The translations under genes and the position numbers were made by a program. The notes beneath the pieces are model-generated. The model saw only the letters and a list, made by a program, of their open reading frames with translations, was not told where the DNA came from and did no database searches. Shown here one piece after another: positions 53,850-61,210 of a stretch of DNA of 64,000 bases; positions within the stretch are counted from its first letter, which is position 1; each line of letters opens with the position of its first letter. The stretch comes from Alphaproteobacteria bacterium (GTDB taxonomy: Bacteria; Pseudomonadota; Alphaproteobacteria; Acetobacterales; Acetobacteraceae): the NCBI GenBank assembly GCA_017307285.1, contig JAFKFI010000063.1, positions 24,308 to 88,307 of the forward strand, read 5' to 3'.

Positions 53850-54437
53850 ATGAAACTACTTTCCCTAGGGGCCAGCGCGGCACTCGCCCTGGCACTCCCC
53901 CTGGCAGTCCCCGCTTGGGCCCAGTCGCCTGCCGGCCTGACCGCGAACCCGGCAAACCCCGCAGGGCCCATGACAGTCGCCCCCCCGATGACCGGCGCCA
54001 GGCCGATGTCGGGCATCCCGCACGCGGCCCATCCGACCGCCGGCGAGCAGACCGGCGTCGGCGTGAACTACCGCCCGACCGCGGGTGAACAGACCGGCGT
54101 CGGCACCAACTATCGTCCGACGGCGGGCGAGCAGACCGGTGTCGGCGTGAACTACAGCGCGCGCCCCACGGCCGGCGAGCAGACCGGCGTGGGCGTGAAC
54201 TATCGCCCGACCGCCGGCGAGCAGACCGGTGTCGGCGTGAACTACAGCGCGCGTCCGACGGCGGGTGAGCAGACCGGCGTGGGTGTGAACTACCGTCCGA
54301 CCGCTGGCGAGCAGACCGGTGTCGGGACGAACTATCTCGCCCGGACCGTTGCCGGCGAGCAGACCGGCGTGGGCGTGAACTATCGCCCGACCGCCGGCGA
54401 GCAAACCGGCGTCGGCACGAATTACCGCCCGCAATAA
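53850..54437 (+). CDS. Secreted protein of nine PTAGEQTGVG-type tandem repeats
   Basis: A 195-residue protein. Residues 1-24 are a signal peptide (MKLLSLG, Ala/Leu core, AWA before the cut). A Pro/Ala/Met-rich segment (25-60) follows, then nine units of 14 or 16 residues, consensus RPTAGEQTGVGVNY (residues 61-192), ending RPQ. Position 11-12 of the unit alternates GV and GT, and SA or LA is added after units 3, 5 and 7. There is no Cys and no known catalytic motif. The ATG at 53850 follows GGAAGGAG. I recognise no family; a structural, adhesive or ligand-binding surface role is guesswork. An HtrA protease gene follows. Confidence 0.85.
   Translation: MKLLSLGASAALALALPLAVPAWAQSPAGLTANPANPAGPMTVAPPMTGARPMSGIPHAAHPTAGEQTGVGVNYRPTAGEQTGVGTNYRPTAGEQTGVGVNYSARPTAGEQTGVGVNYRPTAGEQTGVGVNYSARPTAGEQTGVGVNYRPTAGEQTGVGTNYLARTVAGEQTGVGVNYRPTAGEQTGVGTNYRPQ
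54030..54425 (+). repeat. Coding tandem repeat, nine units of 42 or 48 bases
   Basis: Units have lengths of 14,14,16,14,16,14,16,14,14 codons. Core ACCGGCGTSGGCGTGAACTAY-type DNA recurs, with mostly synonymous third-base changes between units (GGC/GGT, GTC/GTG, GAG/GAA), so the protein rather than the DNA appears to be conserved. The middle shows a 90-base higher-order period (14+16 codons). Confidence 0.9.
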
Positions 54438-54444
54438 GTCTCGG

Positions 54445-54466
54445 GGTCCCGCCGACTGGCGGGACC
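54445..54466 (+). terminator. First hairpin after the repeat-protein gene
   Basis: GGTCCCGCC (54445-54453) pairs perfectly with GGCGGGACC (54458-54466), loop GACT. It starts 7 bases after the stop codon. No T-run follows, so termination efficiency is uncertain. Confidence 0.55.
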
Positions 54467-54488
54467 GCCGTAGCAAGGCTGCAACGAT

Positions 54489-54518
54489 GGAGCGGCGCCG
54501 TTTCGACGGCGCCGCTCC
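54489..54518 (+). terminator. Second hairpin after the repeat-protein gene, TTCG loop
   Basis: GGAGCGGCGCCGT (54489-54501) pairs perfectly with 54506-54518 around a TTCG tetraloop, giving a very stable 13-base stem. TGTCT follows. Probably the main terminator of the repeat-protein transcript, separating it from the protease gene. Confidence 0.65.
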
Positions 54519-54596
54519 TGTCTCGTGCGAAGATTCTGGCGCGGGGCCGCGCTGGCTCGCTATACAGAACGTATCGATCGTATCAGGAGCTCCAAC

Positions 54597-56021
54597 TTGG
54601 CCGTCCTTGCCGCCCGCACTCTGATCACTCTGGTCCTCTCGGCGGGGCTCGCGGTCGGTGGCGGCCTTGCGCTGTCGGGCGCGGTCGCGCGACCGGCCGG
54701 CGCCGCCGACGCGGACATCGCCGGGGACAACACAAGGCCGAACTGGCTCGCCCCCGTACTGCCGGCGGTGGTCAGCGTCACCACCGTCAAATTCGTCCCC
54801 GACCCCGAAAACAATGGCGGCGTGCGGCGGATCGACGGTTTCGGCTCCGGTTTCGTGGTGGAGCCGACCGGCCTCATCGTCACCAACCGTCACGTCATCG
54901 AGGACGCGACGGAGCTTCGGGTGGCGTTCCGCGATGGCACGACGGTGCCCGCGCGGCCGGTCTTCGCGGGAATGCAGATCGACCTCGCCTTGCTCAAGGT
55001 GGACGCCGGCAAACCGCTTCCCACGCTGAAGCTCGCTGATAGCGACAAGGTGCAGATCGGTGATCCGGTGGCGGCGATCGGCAACCCGCTCGGGCTCGGC
55101 GGCTCGGTCAGCTCCGGCATTGTCAGCGGCCTCAACCGCGACATCATGTCGAGCGCCTTCGATAATTTCATCCAGACCGACGCCGCGATCAATCACGGCA
55201 ATTCCGGCGGCCCCTTGGTCAACATGCGGGGCGAGGTGATCGGGGTGGACACCGCGATCTACTCGCCGACAGCGACCAGCGGCTCGATCGGCATCGGCTT
55301 CGCCCTGCCGTCCAACGACGTGGCATTCGTGGTCGACCAGGTGTTGCGCTACGGCCAGATCCGCGCCGGCTGGATCGGCCTCAATGCGCAGACCGTGACC
55401 CAGCAGATCGCCGCCGCCGTCGGGCTGGCGCCGCCGCGCGGCTCGATCGTCGCGGGCGTGCAGGCCAACAGCCCGGCCAGCGCCGCCGGATTGCAGGACG
55501 GCGACGTGATCCTCAAATTCGCCGCTCGCGAGCCCTCCGACTCGCGTGCGCTGGCCCGCGCCATCGCCGAGCGGGCGCCTGGAGACGTTGTGCCGGTGGT
55601 CGTCTGGCGCGAGGGCAAAGAGCTTACCCTCCCGGTCAAGGTCGGCGAGTGGCAGAACCATCCGATGCGCGGCATGGAGCGCACGCCCGCCGTCCGCGCG
55701 GTGCGCGCCGACATGATCGACTATGGCTTGAGCTTTGGGCCGATCACCGAGGAGGTGCGACGCAAGCTGCATCTCGACAGCAACCAGGCCGGCGCCGTCG
55801 TCACGGCGGTGGCGATCGACAGCCCGTCGGCCGATAGCGGCTTCCGCGCCGGCGACCTCGTGCTGCGCGTCCAGACCACCGAGGTCAACGGCCCGAACGC
55901 CGCACGCCAGAGCCTCAGCGACGCGCTGCGCGACAAGCGTCCGGTCATCATCGTCCTGGTGCAGCGCCCCGACGGTTTCCGCTGGATACCGCTCGTCGGC
56001 AGCTACGCCCGCCCCGGCTGA
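54597..56021 (+). CDS. HtrA/DegP-type periplasmic serine protease with two PDZ domains
   Basis: A 474-residue protein from the TTG at 54597, which has AGGAG with 7-base spacing and begins a signal peptide/anchor (about 1-37). The trypsin-like domain has His99 (TNRHVIED), Asp129 (QIDLALLKV) and Ser203 (GNSGGPL). PDZ1 (about 255-345) and PDZ2 (about 370-460, NQAGAVVTAVAIDSPSADSGFRAGDLVL) follow. HtrA proteins degrade or refold misfolded envelope proteins. A GTG at 54525 would add 24 basic residues. It lies directly downstream of the repeat-protein gene. Confidence 0.92.
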   Translation: MAVLAARTLITLVLSAGLAVGGGLALSGAVARPAGAADADIAGDNTRPNWLAPVLPAVVSVTTVKFVPDPENNGGVRRIDGFGSGFVVEPTGLIVTNRHVIEDATELRVAFRDGTTVPARPVFAGMQIDLALLKVDAGKPLPTLKLADSDKVQIGDPVAAIGNPLGLGGSVSSGIVSGLNRDIMSSAFDNFIQTDAAINHGNSGGPLVNMRGEVIGVDTAIYSPTATSGSIGIGFALPSNDVAFVVDQVLRYGQIRAGWIGLNAQTVTQQIAAAVGLAPPRGSIVAGVQANSPASAAGLQDGDVILKFAAREPSDSRALARAIAERAPGDVVPVVVWREGKELTLPVKVGEWQNHPMRGMERTPAVRAVRADMIDYGLSFGPITEEVRRKLHLDSNQAGAVVTAVAIDSPSADSGFRAGDLVLRVQTTEVNGPNAARQSLSDALRDKRPVIIVLVQRPDGFRWIPLVGSYARPG

Positions 56022-56114
56022 CAAGGTTCGGCGAGCCCGGTTCGGCTCGCTCAGGCACGGCCCGTTCGGCTATACTATGCGCCTCGCCGCACCCGGCGGG
56101 ACGCGCCGAACATC

Positions 56115-56196
56115 GCCCGGATCCGGGCTCTCCGCCGCACCAATATTGCCCGGATCCGGGCTCATCGGGCAGCTTGTTTTACCCGGATCCGGGCTC
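56115..56196. repeat. Three CCCGGATCCGGG palindromes spaced exactly 33 bp
   Basis: The 15-base word CCCGGATCCGGGCTC occurs at 56116-56130, 56149-56163 and 56182-56196; start-to-start distance is 33 both times. The first 12 bases are a perfect palindrome. The 18-base spacers differ in sequence. They lie in the 188-base gap between two convergent stop codons. They may be protein-binding sites on one DNA face (about three turns apart) or a transcript structure. Confidence 0.85.
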
Positions 56197-56209
56197 TCGC
56201 CCGGCCCGC

Positions 56210-57109
56210 TCAGCCGTCGGCGTGGTTGAGCCGCAATCCCGGGCGCGGCCAGGTCATCGACACCAGCTTGCCGGTCCCCGACAGGGTGAGAAACGCCGTC
56301 CTGAGATCGGGGCCGCCGAAACAGATATTGGTGGTCAGCCGGTCCGGCGCCGGGAAGTGCTCGATCCGCTGGCCGTCCGGCGACATGCTCGTGATCCCAC
56401 CGTTGAGGATCGTCGCGACGCAGACATTCCCCGCCGCGTCGACCGCCAGCGAGTCGAAATATTGCAGCCCGCCCGGATTGCCGACGAAGCGCCGCCGGCC
56501 GAGCTTCCCTGGCCCCGTGACCGGGTAGGCCCAAAGCCGGCACGGCACCGTCTCGGCGACATAGAGCTCGCTGCCGTCCGGCGACAGCCCGATGCCGTTC
56601 GGCCCCTCGAGCGGGAAGCTGGCCTCCTCGATATGCGACCCGTCGGCGCGTGCGTAGTAGACCGCACCGCGCACCCGCATCCGTCCGACCGTGGCACCGT
56701 GATCGGTGAACCAGAATCCGCCCTGCGTGTCGAACACCAGGTCATTGGGCGCGCTCAGCTGAACCCCGGCGCAGCGCTCGTAGAGCACCTCGACCCGCCC
56801 GGTCGCGAGATCGACGCGCTCGATCCGCCCGCCCGCGTGGTTCTCGGCACTGTGCGCCGGGATCAGCCGGCCGTCCTCGCGACGGGTCCACGCCAGGCCG
56901 CCGTTGTTGCAGACGTAGAGCGCCCCGCCGGGGCCGAGTGCCGCGCCGTTCGGCCCGCCGCCGGGCTTGGCCACCGTCTCCTTGGTTCCGTCCGGCCGCA
57001 CTCGCGTGATTGCCCCGGCGGCGATCTCTACCAGGATCACCGAGCCGTCCGCCATCGCCACCGGCCCCTCGGGGAATTGCAGCCCCGAGGCGATTTCCGT
57101 CACATCCAT
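56210..57109 (-). CDS. SMP-30/gluconolactonase/LRE-family lactonase
   Basis: A 299-residue six-bladed beta-propeller: TEIASGLQFPEGPVAMADG with the metal-binding Glu, PNGAALGPGGALYVCNNGG, SAPNDLVFDTQGGFWFTDHG with Asn/Asp, and GPNGIGLSPDGSELYVAE with the catalytic-type Asp. Relatives hydrolyse sugar lactones. The ATG at 57109 is the family start. It is divergent from the SDR gene across 109 bases. Confidence 0.92.
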   Translation of the reverse strand: MDVTEIASGLQFPEGPVAMADGSVILVEIAAGAITRVRPDGTKETVAKPGGGPNGAALGPGGALYVCNNGGLAWTRREDGRLIPAHSAENHAGGRIERVDLATGRVEVLYERCAGVQLSAPNDLVFDTQGGFWFTDHGATVGRMRVRGAVYYARADGSHIEEASFPLEGPNGIGLSPDGSELYVAETVPCRLWAYPVTGPGKLGRRRFVGNPGGLQYFDSLAVDAAGNVCVATILNGGITSMSPDGQRIEHFPAPDRLTTNICFGGPDLRTAFLTLSGTGKLVSMTWPRPGLRLNHADG

Positions 57110-57218
57110 CCCGAACACCCTCTCCCGATCCGCCGAGTGTCTGACGCCGCAACCGCTCTGTGCAAGTCGGCGGGCGAATGCGATACCGGAGGACGGGCAG
57201 GGGAGAAGGGATAGAAGA

Positions 57219-58010
57219 ATGGATTTCACTGGCAAGGTGGCGCTCGTCACGGGCGGTGGCGGCGGCATTGGGCGCGCCGCGGCGCTGGGCTTCGCCACGC
57301 GCGGGGCCAAGGTGGTCGTGGTGGATCACGACGGGGCGGCGGGCGAGGCAAGCGCCGGCATCGTGCGCCAGCAGGGCGGCGAGGTCCGCTTCGTGCGCGC
57401 CGACGTCACGCGATCCGACGACGTGCGCAATTACGTGCAAGAAACGCTCGACGCCTACGGCGCGATCGACTGTTTCTTCAACAACGCCGGCATCGAAGGC
57501 AGCGTGACGCCGATCCACGAATACGACGAGGCGGTGTTCGACCAGGTCATCGCGGTCAACCTTAAGGGCGTGTTCCTCGGCCTCCGCCACGTCTTGCCGG
57601 TGATGCTGCGCCAGGGCTCCGGCGCCGTGGTCAACACCGCCTCGGTCGCCGGGCTCACCGGCGGGCCGGGGATGCCGGCCTATGTCGCCTCCAAGCACGG
57701 CGTGCTCGGCCTGACCAAGGTGGCCTCCGCCGACGTCGCCCGCGCCGGCGTCCGCGTCAACGCGGTCTGTCCCGGTCCGGTCGAGACGCGCATGATGCGC
57801 TCGCTCGAGGCGCAGCGGAATCCGTCCGATCCCGAAGCCGTGGCGCACGCCTACCGCGCCGGCATCCCGACCGGCCGCTATGCCACGCCCGAGGAAGTCG
57901 CGAACGCGGTGATCTATCTGTGTTCCGATCTCGCCGACAACATCACCGGCACGCAGCTGGTGATCGACGGAGGCCGCAACGGCTCCGGCCCCGCCGCGCC
58001 CCGCCGCTAA
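57219..58010 (+). CDS. Short-chain dehydrogenase/reductase
   Basis: A 263-residue SDR: TGGGGGIG (11-18), Asp38 favouring NAD, FFNNAGIEG, TASVAG with catalytic Ser, YVASK with Tyr and Lys, and NITGTQLVIDGG at the end. GAAGGG precedes the ATG at 57219. The Usp gene begins 13 bases after its stop, suggesting one operon with Usp and AckA. Confidence 0.94.
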   Translation: MDFTGKVALVTGGGGGIGRAAALGFATRGAKVVVVDHDGAAGEASAGIVRQQGGEVRFVRADVTRSDDVRNYVQETLDAYGAIDCFFNNAGIEGSVTPIHEYDEAVFDQVIAVNLKGVFLGLRHVLPVMLRQGSGAVVNTASVAGLTGGPGMPAYVASKHGVLGLTKVASADVARAGVRVNAVCPGPVETRMMRSLEAQRNPSDPEAVAHAYRAGIPTGRYATPEEVANAVIYLCSDLADNITGTQLVIDGGRNGSGPAAPRR

Positions 58011-58023
58011 CAGGAGAGCAAGG

Positions 58024-58866
58024 ATGGCGCTCAAGGACATCCTCGTGCAGCTCGACGGCACGCCGCAATCCGCCGTCCGGCTCGACGTCGCAGCCGAACT
58101 CGCGCGCCAACACTCGGCGCATCTCACCGGCCTGCACGTGATCGATCCGATCCTCAACGACCCGATGCTGTACGGCGACGCCTCCGGTCTCGCCGTGCTC
58201 ATCGACCAGGCGCGCGGCGAGGCGCAGCAGGCGGCCGGCGTGCTCGAAGCCAAATTCCGCGAGTGCCTACGCGCCGACGGCATCGTCGGCGAGTGGCGTC
58301 TCGCCGAGGGCCGCACCGCCGACGCCATCACGCTGCACGCCCGCTACGTGGACCTCGTGGTGCTCGGCCAGCAGGACCCGGAGAACCCGCGCTTCTCCGG
58401 CTGGGGGGCGGTGATCGAGCAGGCGCTGTTCTCCTCCGGCCGGCCGCTTCTCATCGTCCCATATGCCGGCAAGTTCGACACGGTCGGCCGCAACGTGCTG
58501 ATCGGCTGGAGTGCGACGCGCGAATCCGCCCGCGCGGTGGCCGACGCACTTCCGCTGATTGCAGCGGCGGATAATGCCACCGTGCTGGCGATCGATCCGC
58601 AGGGCGGCCTCGCGGGCCACGGCGAGGTGCCGGCGGCCGACATCGCGCGGCACCTCGCCCGCCACGACATCAAGGTCACGGCCGCGCACACTCCCTCGGG
58701 CGGCGTCAGCCCCGGTGACGTGCTGTTGAACTACGCCACCGACAACGGCACGGACCTTCTGGTGATCGGTGGCTACGGGCATTCGCGGGTGCGGGAGCTG
58801 GTTATGGGCGGCGTCACCCGCACGATCCTGCAGCGCATGACGATCCCGGTGTTGATGTCGCACTGA
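58024..58866 (+). CDS. Universal stress protein, two-domain
   Basis: A 280-residue protein with two Usp folds: domain 1 (KDILVQLDGTPQSAVRLDVAAELA) lacks the usual ATP loop at its end, domain 2 ends with the GGYGHSRVRELVMGGVTRTIL nucleotide-binding loop and IPVLMSH. AGGAGAGCAAGG precedes the ATG. It is placed between an SDR and acetate kinase, as in stress or low-oxygen clusters of other proteobacteria. Confidence 0.94.
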   Translation: MALKDILVQLDGTPQSAVRLDVAAELARQHSAHLTGLHVIDPILNDPMLYGDASGLAVLIDQARGEAQQAAGVLEAKFRECLRADGIVGEWRLAEGRTADAITLHARYVDLVVLGQQDPENPRFSGWGAVIEQALFSSGRPLLIVPYAGKFDTVGRNVLIGWSATRESARAVADALPLIAAADNATVLAIDPQGGLAGHGEVPAADIARHLARHDIKVTAAHTPSGGVSPGDVLLNYATDNGTDLLVIGGYGHSRVRELVMGGVTRTILQRMTIPVLMSH

Positions 58867-58893
58867 TCGCACGCACTCGCGCGGGAGCAGGTC

Positions 58894-60084
58894 ATGGCCG
58901 ACGACGCGATCCTCACCCTGAACGCAGGCTCGTCGAGCCTGAAATTCGCCGTCTATCTGCGCGGCGCCGACGGCCTCGCGCTACACAGCAAGGGCCAGGT
59001 TGAGGGCATCGGCACCGCGCCGCACCTCATCGCCCGCGACGCCGGCGGCAAGGTGCTGGCCGAGCAGCGCTGGAGCGAGGGCGAGCGGCAGACCCACGAG
59101 GATTTTCTCGGCAAGTTCCTCGGCGCCGTCGAACCCTATCTCGGCGACGCGAAGCTGGTCGGCGTCGGCCATCGCATCGTGCATGGCGGCACGCGCTTCA
59201 CCGACCCGGTGCGCGTCACGCAAGAGGTGATGGACGCGCTGGAGGCCCTGGTGCCGCTTGCGCCGCTGCATCAGCCGCATAACCTCGCCGCCATACGCGC
59301 GGTCGCCAAGCTGCGTCCCGGTCTCGCGCAGATCGCCTGTTTCGATACCGCGTTCCATCACGCGCTCCCCGATCTCACAGCCCACATCGCCTTGCCCCGC
59401 GCACTCACCGAGGAAGCCGGCATCCGCCGTTACGGCTTCCACGGTCTGTCCTACGAATACCTCGCCGGCGCCCTGCGCGACCGCGCGCCGAATCTTGCGC
59501 GCGGCCGGGTAATCGCCGCGCATCTCGGCAACGGCGCCAGCCTATGCGCGCTTCGCGACGGAAGAAGCGTCGACACCACGATGGGTTTCACCGCCCTCGA
59601 CGGCTTGGTGATGGGCACGCGTCCCGGCGCGCTCGACCCCGGCGTCGTGCTCTATCTGATGCAGCAGCGCGGGATGAGCGCCGCCGAGGTGGAGACGCTG
59701 CTCTACAAGCAATCCGGTCTGCTCGGCGTCTCCGGCATCTCCAGCGACATGCGTGCGCTGACAGCGAGCGATCATCCGCATGCCGGCGAGGCGGTGGCGC
59801 TGTTCTGCTTCCGCGCCGCCTGGCAAGCCGGGGGCCTCGCGGTGTCGCTCGGGGGGCTCGACGGCCTCGTGTTCTCCGCCGGCATCGGCGAGCACTCGCC
59901 GGAAGTGCGCGCCGGCATCTGCGCCCATCTCGCCTGGCTCGGCGTGGCGCTCGACGACGCCGCCAACCGCGCCGGTCGCGAGCGGATCAGCAGCGAGGCG
60001 AGCCGGGTGCAAGTCTGGGTGATCCCGACCGACGAGGAGCTAGTGATCGCGCGCGCGGCGGCCCGGTTGCTTGCGTCCGCGTAA
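58894..60084 (+). CDS. ackA: Acetate kinase
   Basis: A 396-residue ASKHA kinase: LTLNAGSSSLKFAVY with catalytic Asn, GHRIVHGGTRF, FDTAFH, RYGFHGLSYEY, HLGNGASL, DTTMGFTALDGLVMGTRPGALDPG and FSAGIGEHSPEVR. It interconverts acetyl-phosphate and acetate with ATP. No phosphotransacetylase gene is adjacent. It ends with a hairpin terminator. Confidence 0.97.
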   Translation: MADDAILTLNAGSSSLKFAVYLRGADGLALHSKGQVEGIGTAPHLIARDAGGKVLAEQRWSEGERQTHEDFLGKFLGAVEPYLGDAKLVGVGHRIVHGGTRFTDPVRVTQEVMDALEALVPLAPLHQPHNLAAIRAVAKLRPGLAQIACFDTAFHHALPDLTAHIALPRALTEEAGIRRYGFHGLSYEYLAGALRDRAPNLARGRVIAAHLGNGASLCALRDGRSVDTTMGFTALDGLVMGTRPGALDPGVVLYLMQQRGMSAAEVETLLYKQSGLLGVSGISSDMRALTASDHPHAGEAVALFCFRAAWQAGGLAVSLGGLDGLVFSAGIGEHSPEVRAGICAHLAWLGVALDDAANRAGRERISSEASRVQVWVIPTDEELVIARAAARLLASA

Positions 60085-60093
60085 GCGCGCGTC

Positions 60094-60117
60094 AGGACCG
60101 CCGAGGGGGCGGTCCTT
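60094..60117 (+). terminator. Terminator hairpin after ackA
   Basis: AGGACCGCC (60094-60102) pairs with GGCGGTCCT (60108-60116), loop GAGGG, followed by TCCG. It lies 10 bases after the ackA stop and between convergent genes, so it can serve both strands. Confidence 0.6.
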
Positions 60118-60135
60118 CCGTCTATCGCGACAGCC

Positions 60136-60522
60136 TCACGCCTTCTGCACGCGATGCAGGGCGCAGAGCTTGTTGCCGTCCGGGTCGCGCAGATAGGCGA
60201 GATACAGGGGGCCAGCGCCGCTTTCGCGCACGCCCGGCGGATCTTCGATCGCCTTGCCGCCGTTGGCGACCCCGGCCTTGTGCCATGCATCGGCCTGCTC
60301 GGGGCCGCTCATCGAAAAGCCGATGGTGCCCCCGTTCGCGTGCGTCGCGGTCTTGCCGTCGATCGGTGTCGTCACCATGAACAGGCCGCCATTGTGCATG
60401 TAAAGCAGCCGGCCCTTGGGGTCTCGCACGCCCGGCTTGCCGCCCATCGCGCCGAACAGCGCATCATAGAACTTCTTCGATCGGTCGATGTCGGTGCTCC
60501 CGACCATGACGTGACTGAACAC
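60136..60522 (-). CDS. VOC-family (glyoxalase-like) protein
   Basis: A 128-residue protein: SHVMVGSTDIDRSKKFYDALFGAMG with the first metal-site His, IGFSMSGPEQADAWHKA and YLAYLRDPDGNKLCALH with the last Glu position replaced by Cys-containing sequence. I use a GTG at 60522 with AGGAGG 6 bases upstream; the ATG at 60579 adds a basic 19-residue tail. Function unknown; members include glyoxalases and resistance proteins. Confidence 0.9.
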   Translation of the reverse strand: MFSHVMVGSTDIDRSKKFYDALFGAMGGKPGVRDPKGRLLYMHNGGLFMVTTPIDGKTATHANGGTIGFSMSGPEQADAWHKAGVANGGKAIEDPPGVRESGAGPLYLAYLRDPDGNKLCALHRVQKA

Positions 60523-60673
60523 TCTATTCCTCCTTCGCAACTCACGCGAGATTGCCTCGACGCCATGCGAGCAGAACACGGTTTGCTCCCCGCGGAAAGG
60601 CCGCGTGCGGCTGCCGCTCCCCTCGCATTGCGACCCGGATCGGCCACTTCGTCATGCCTGGCGCAGGCCAGGG

Positions 60674-61156
60674 TTACAGAGGCTGGAACATCACCAGCGC
60701 GTCGACGTAGCCGAGCCTCGGATGACGGAAGGCGAGCGGGAGCCGGCCGACGATCTCGAATCCCATTGTCTGCCACAGACGCACCGCTCGCTCGTTGGTG
60801 CTCACGACGAAGTTGAACTGCATGGCTCGGTAGCCGCGTGATCTCGCGTGTGCGAGCGAGTGCTCGCACATCGCACGCGCCACGCCTCGGCCCGTCGCGG
60901 AAGCGATTGTCATGTAACCGCAGTTGCAGACGTGGGAGCCGCCGCCCGCCTGGTTCGGACGCATGTAGTAGGTGCCGAGGATCGCACCGTCGGCTTCGGC
61001 CACGAAGGTTTCCTTATCGGCCCCGAGCCAATAGGCGAGCGCTGCGGCTTCGCTCAGGCTTGGATCGAGGGTGTAGGTCTCCCCGGCCCGGATCGTGGGG
61101 CCGATGATCGACCAGATGGACGGGCGATCTTCCGGGCGGGCGGGTCGGATTATCAT
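60674..61156 (-). CDS. GNAT-family N-acetyltransferase
   Basis: A 160-residue protein with MIIRPARPEDRPSIWSI, YMTIASATGRGVARAMCEHSLAHARSRGYRAMQFN (acetyl-CoA loop in GRGVA) and VRLWQTMGFEIVGRLP. The substrate is unknown. The ATG at 61156 has AGAGAG 6 bases upstream. It is divergent from the alcohol dehydrogenase across 54 bases. Confidence 0.93.
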   Translation of the reverse strand: MIIRPARPEDRPSIWSIIGPTIRAGETYTLDPSLSEAAALAYWLGADKETFVAEADGAILGTYYMRPNQAGGGSHVCNCGYMTIASATGRGVARAMCEHSLAHARSRGYRAMQFNFVVSTNERAVRLWQTMGFEIVGRLPLAFRHPRLGYVDALVMFQPL

Positions 61157-61210
61157 GCAGATCTCTCTGGTCATGTACACGGCCGACCGGCAATCGGCTA
61201 TCGTGCGGAC

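Noticed and set aside
54030..54425. CRISPR array
   Set aside because: Units are contiguous, in frame and translate to one conserved peptide; there are no unique spacers and no cas genes.
53865..56024. Minus-strand open frame of 719 codons opposite the repeat-protein and HtrA genes
   Set aside because: Shadow frame with no ribosome-binding site or family sequence. The plus strand has signal peptides, motifs and a catalytic triad.
56115..56196. Short CRISPR-like array
   Set aside because: Only three 15-base palindromic words with 18-base spacers, too short for a repeat-spacer unit, and no cas genes in the window.
56070..56543. Minus-strand frame translating the palindromes as SPDPG repeats
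   Set aside because: It continues into the SMP-30 gene in a wrong frame; the palindromes lie after that gene's stop codon and their spacers show no coding constraint.
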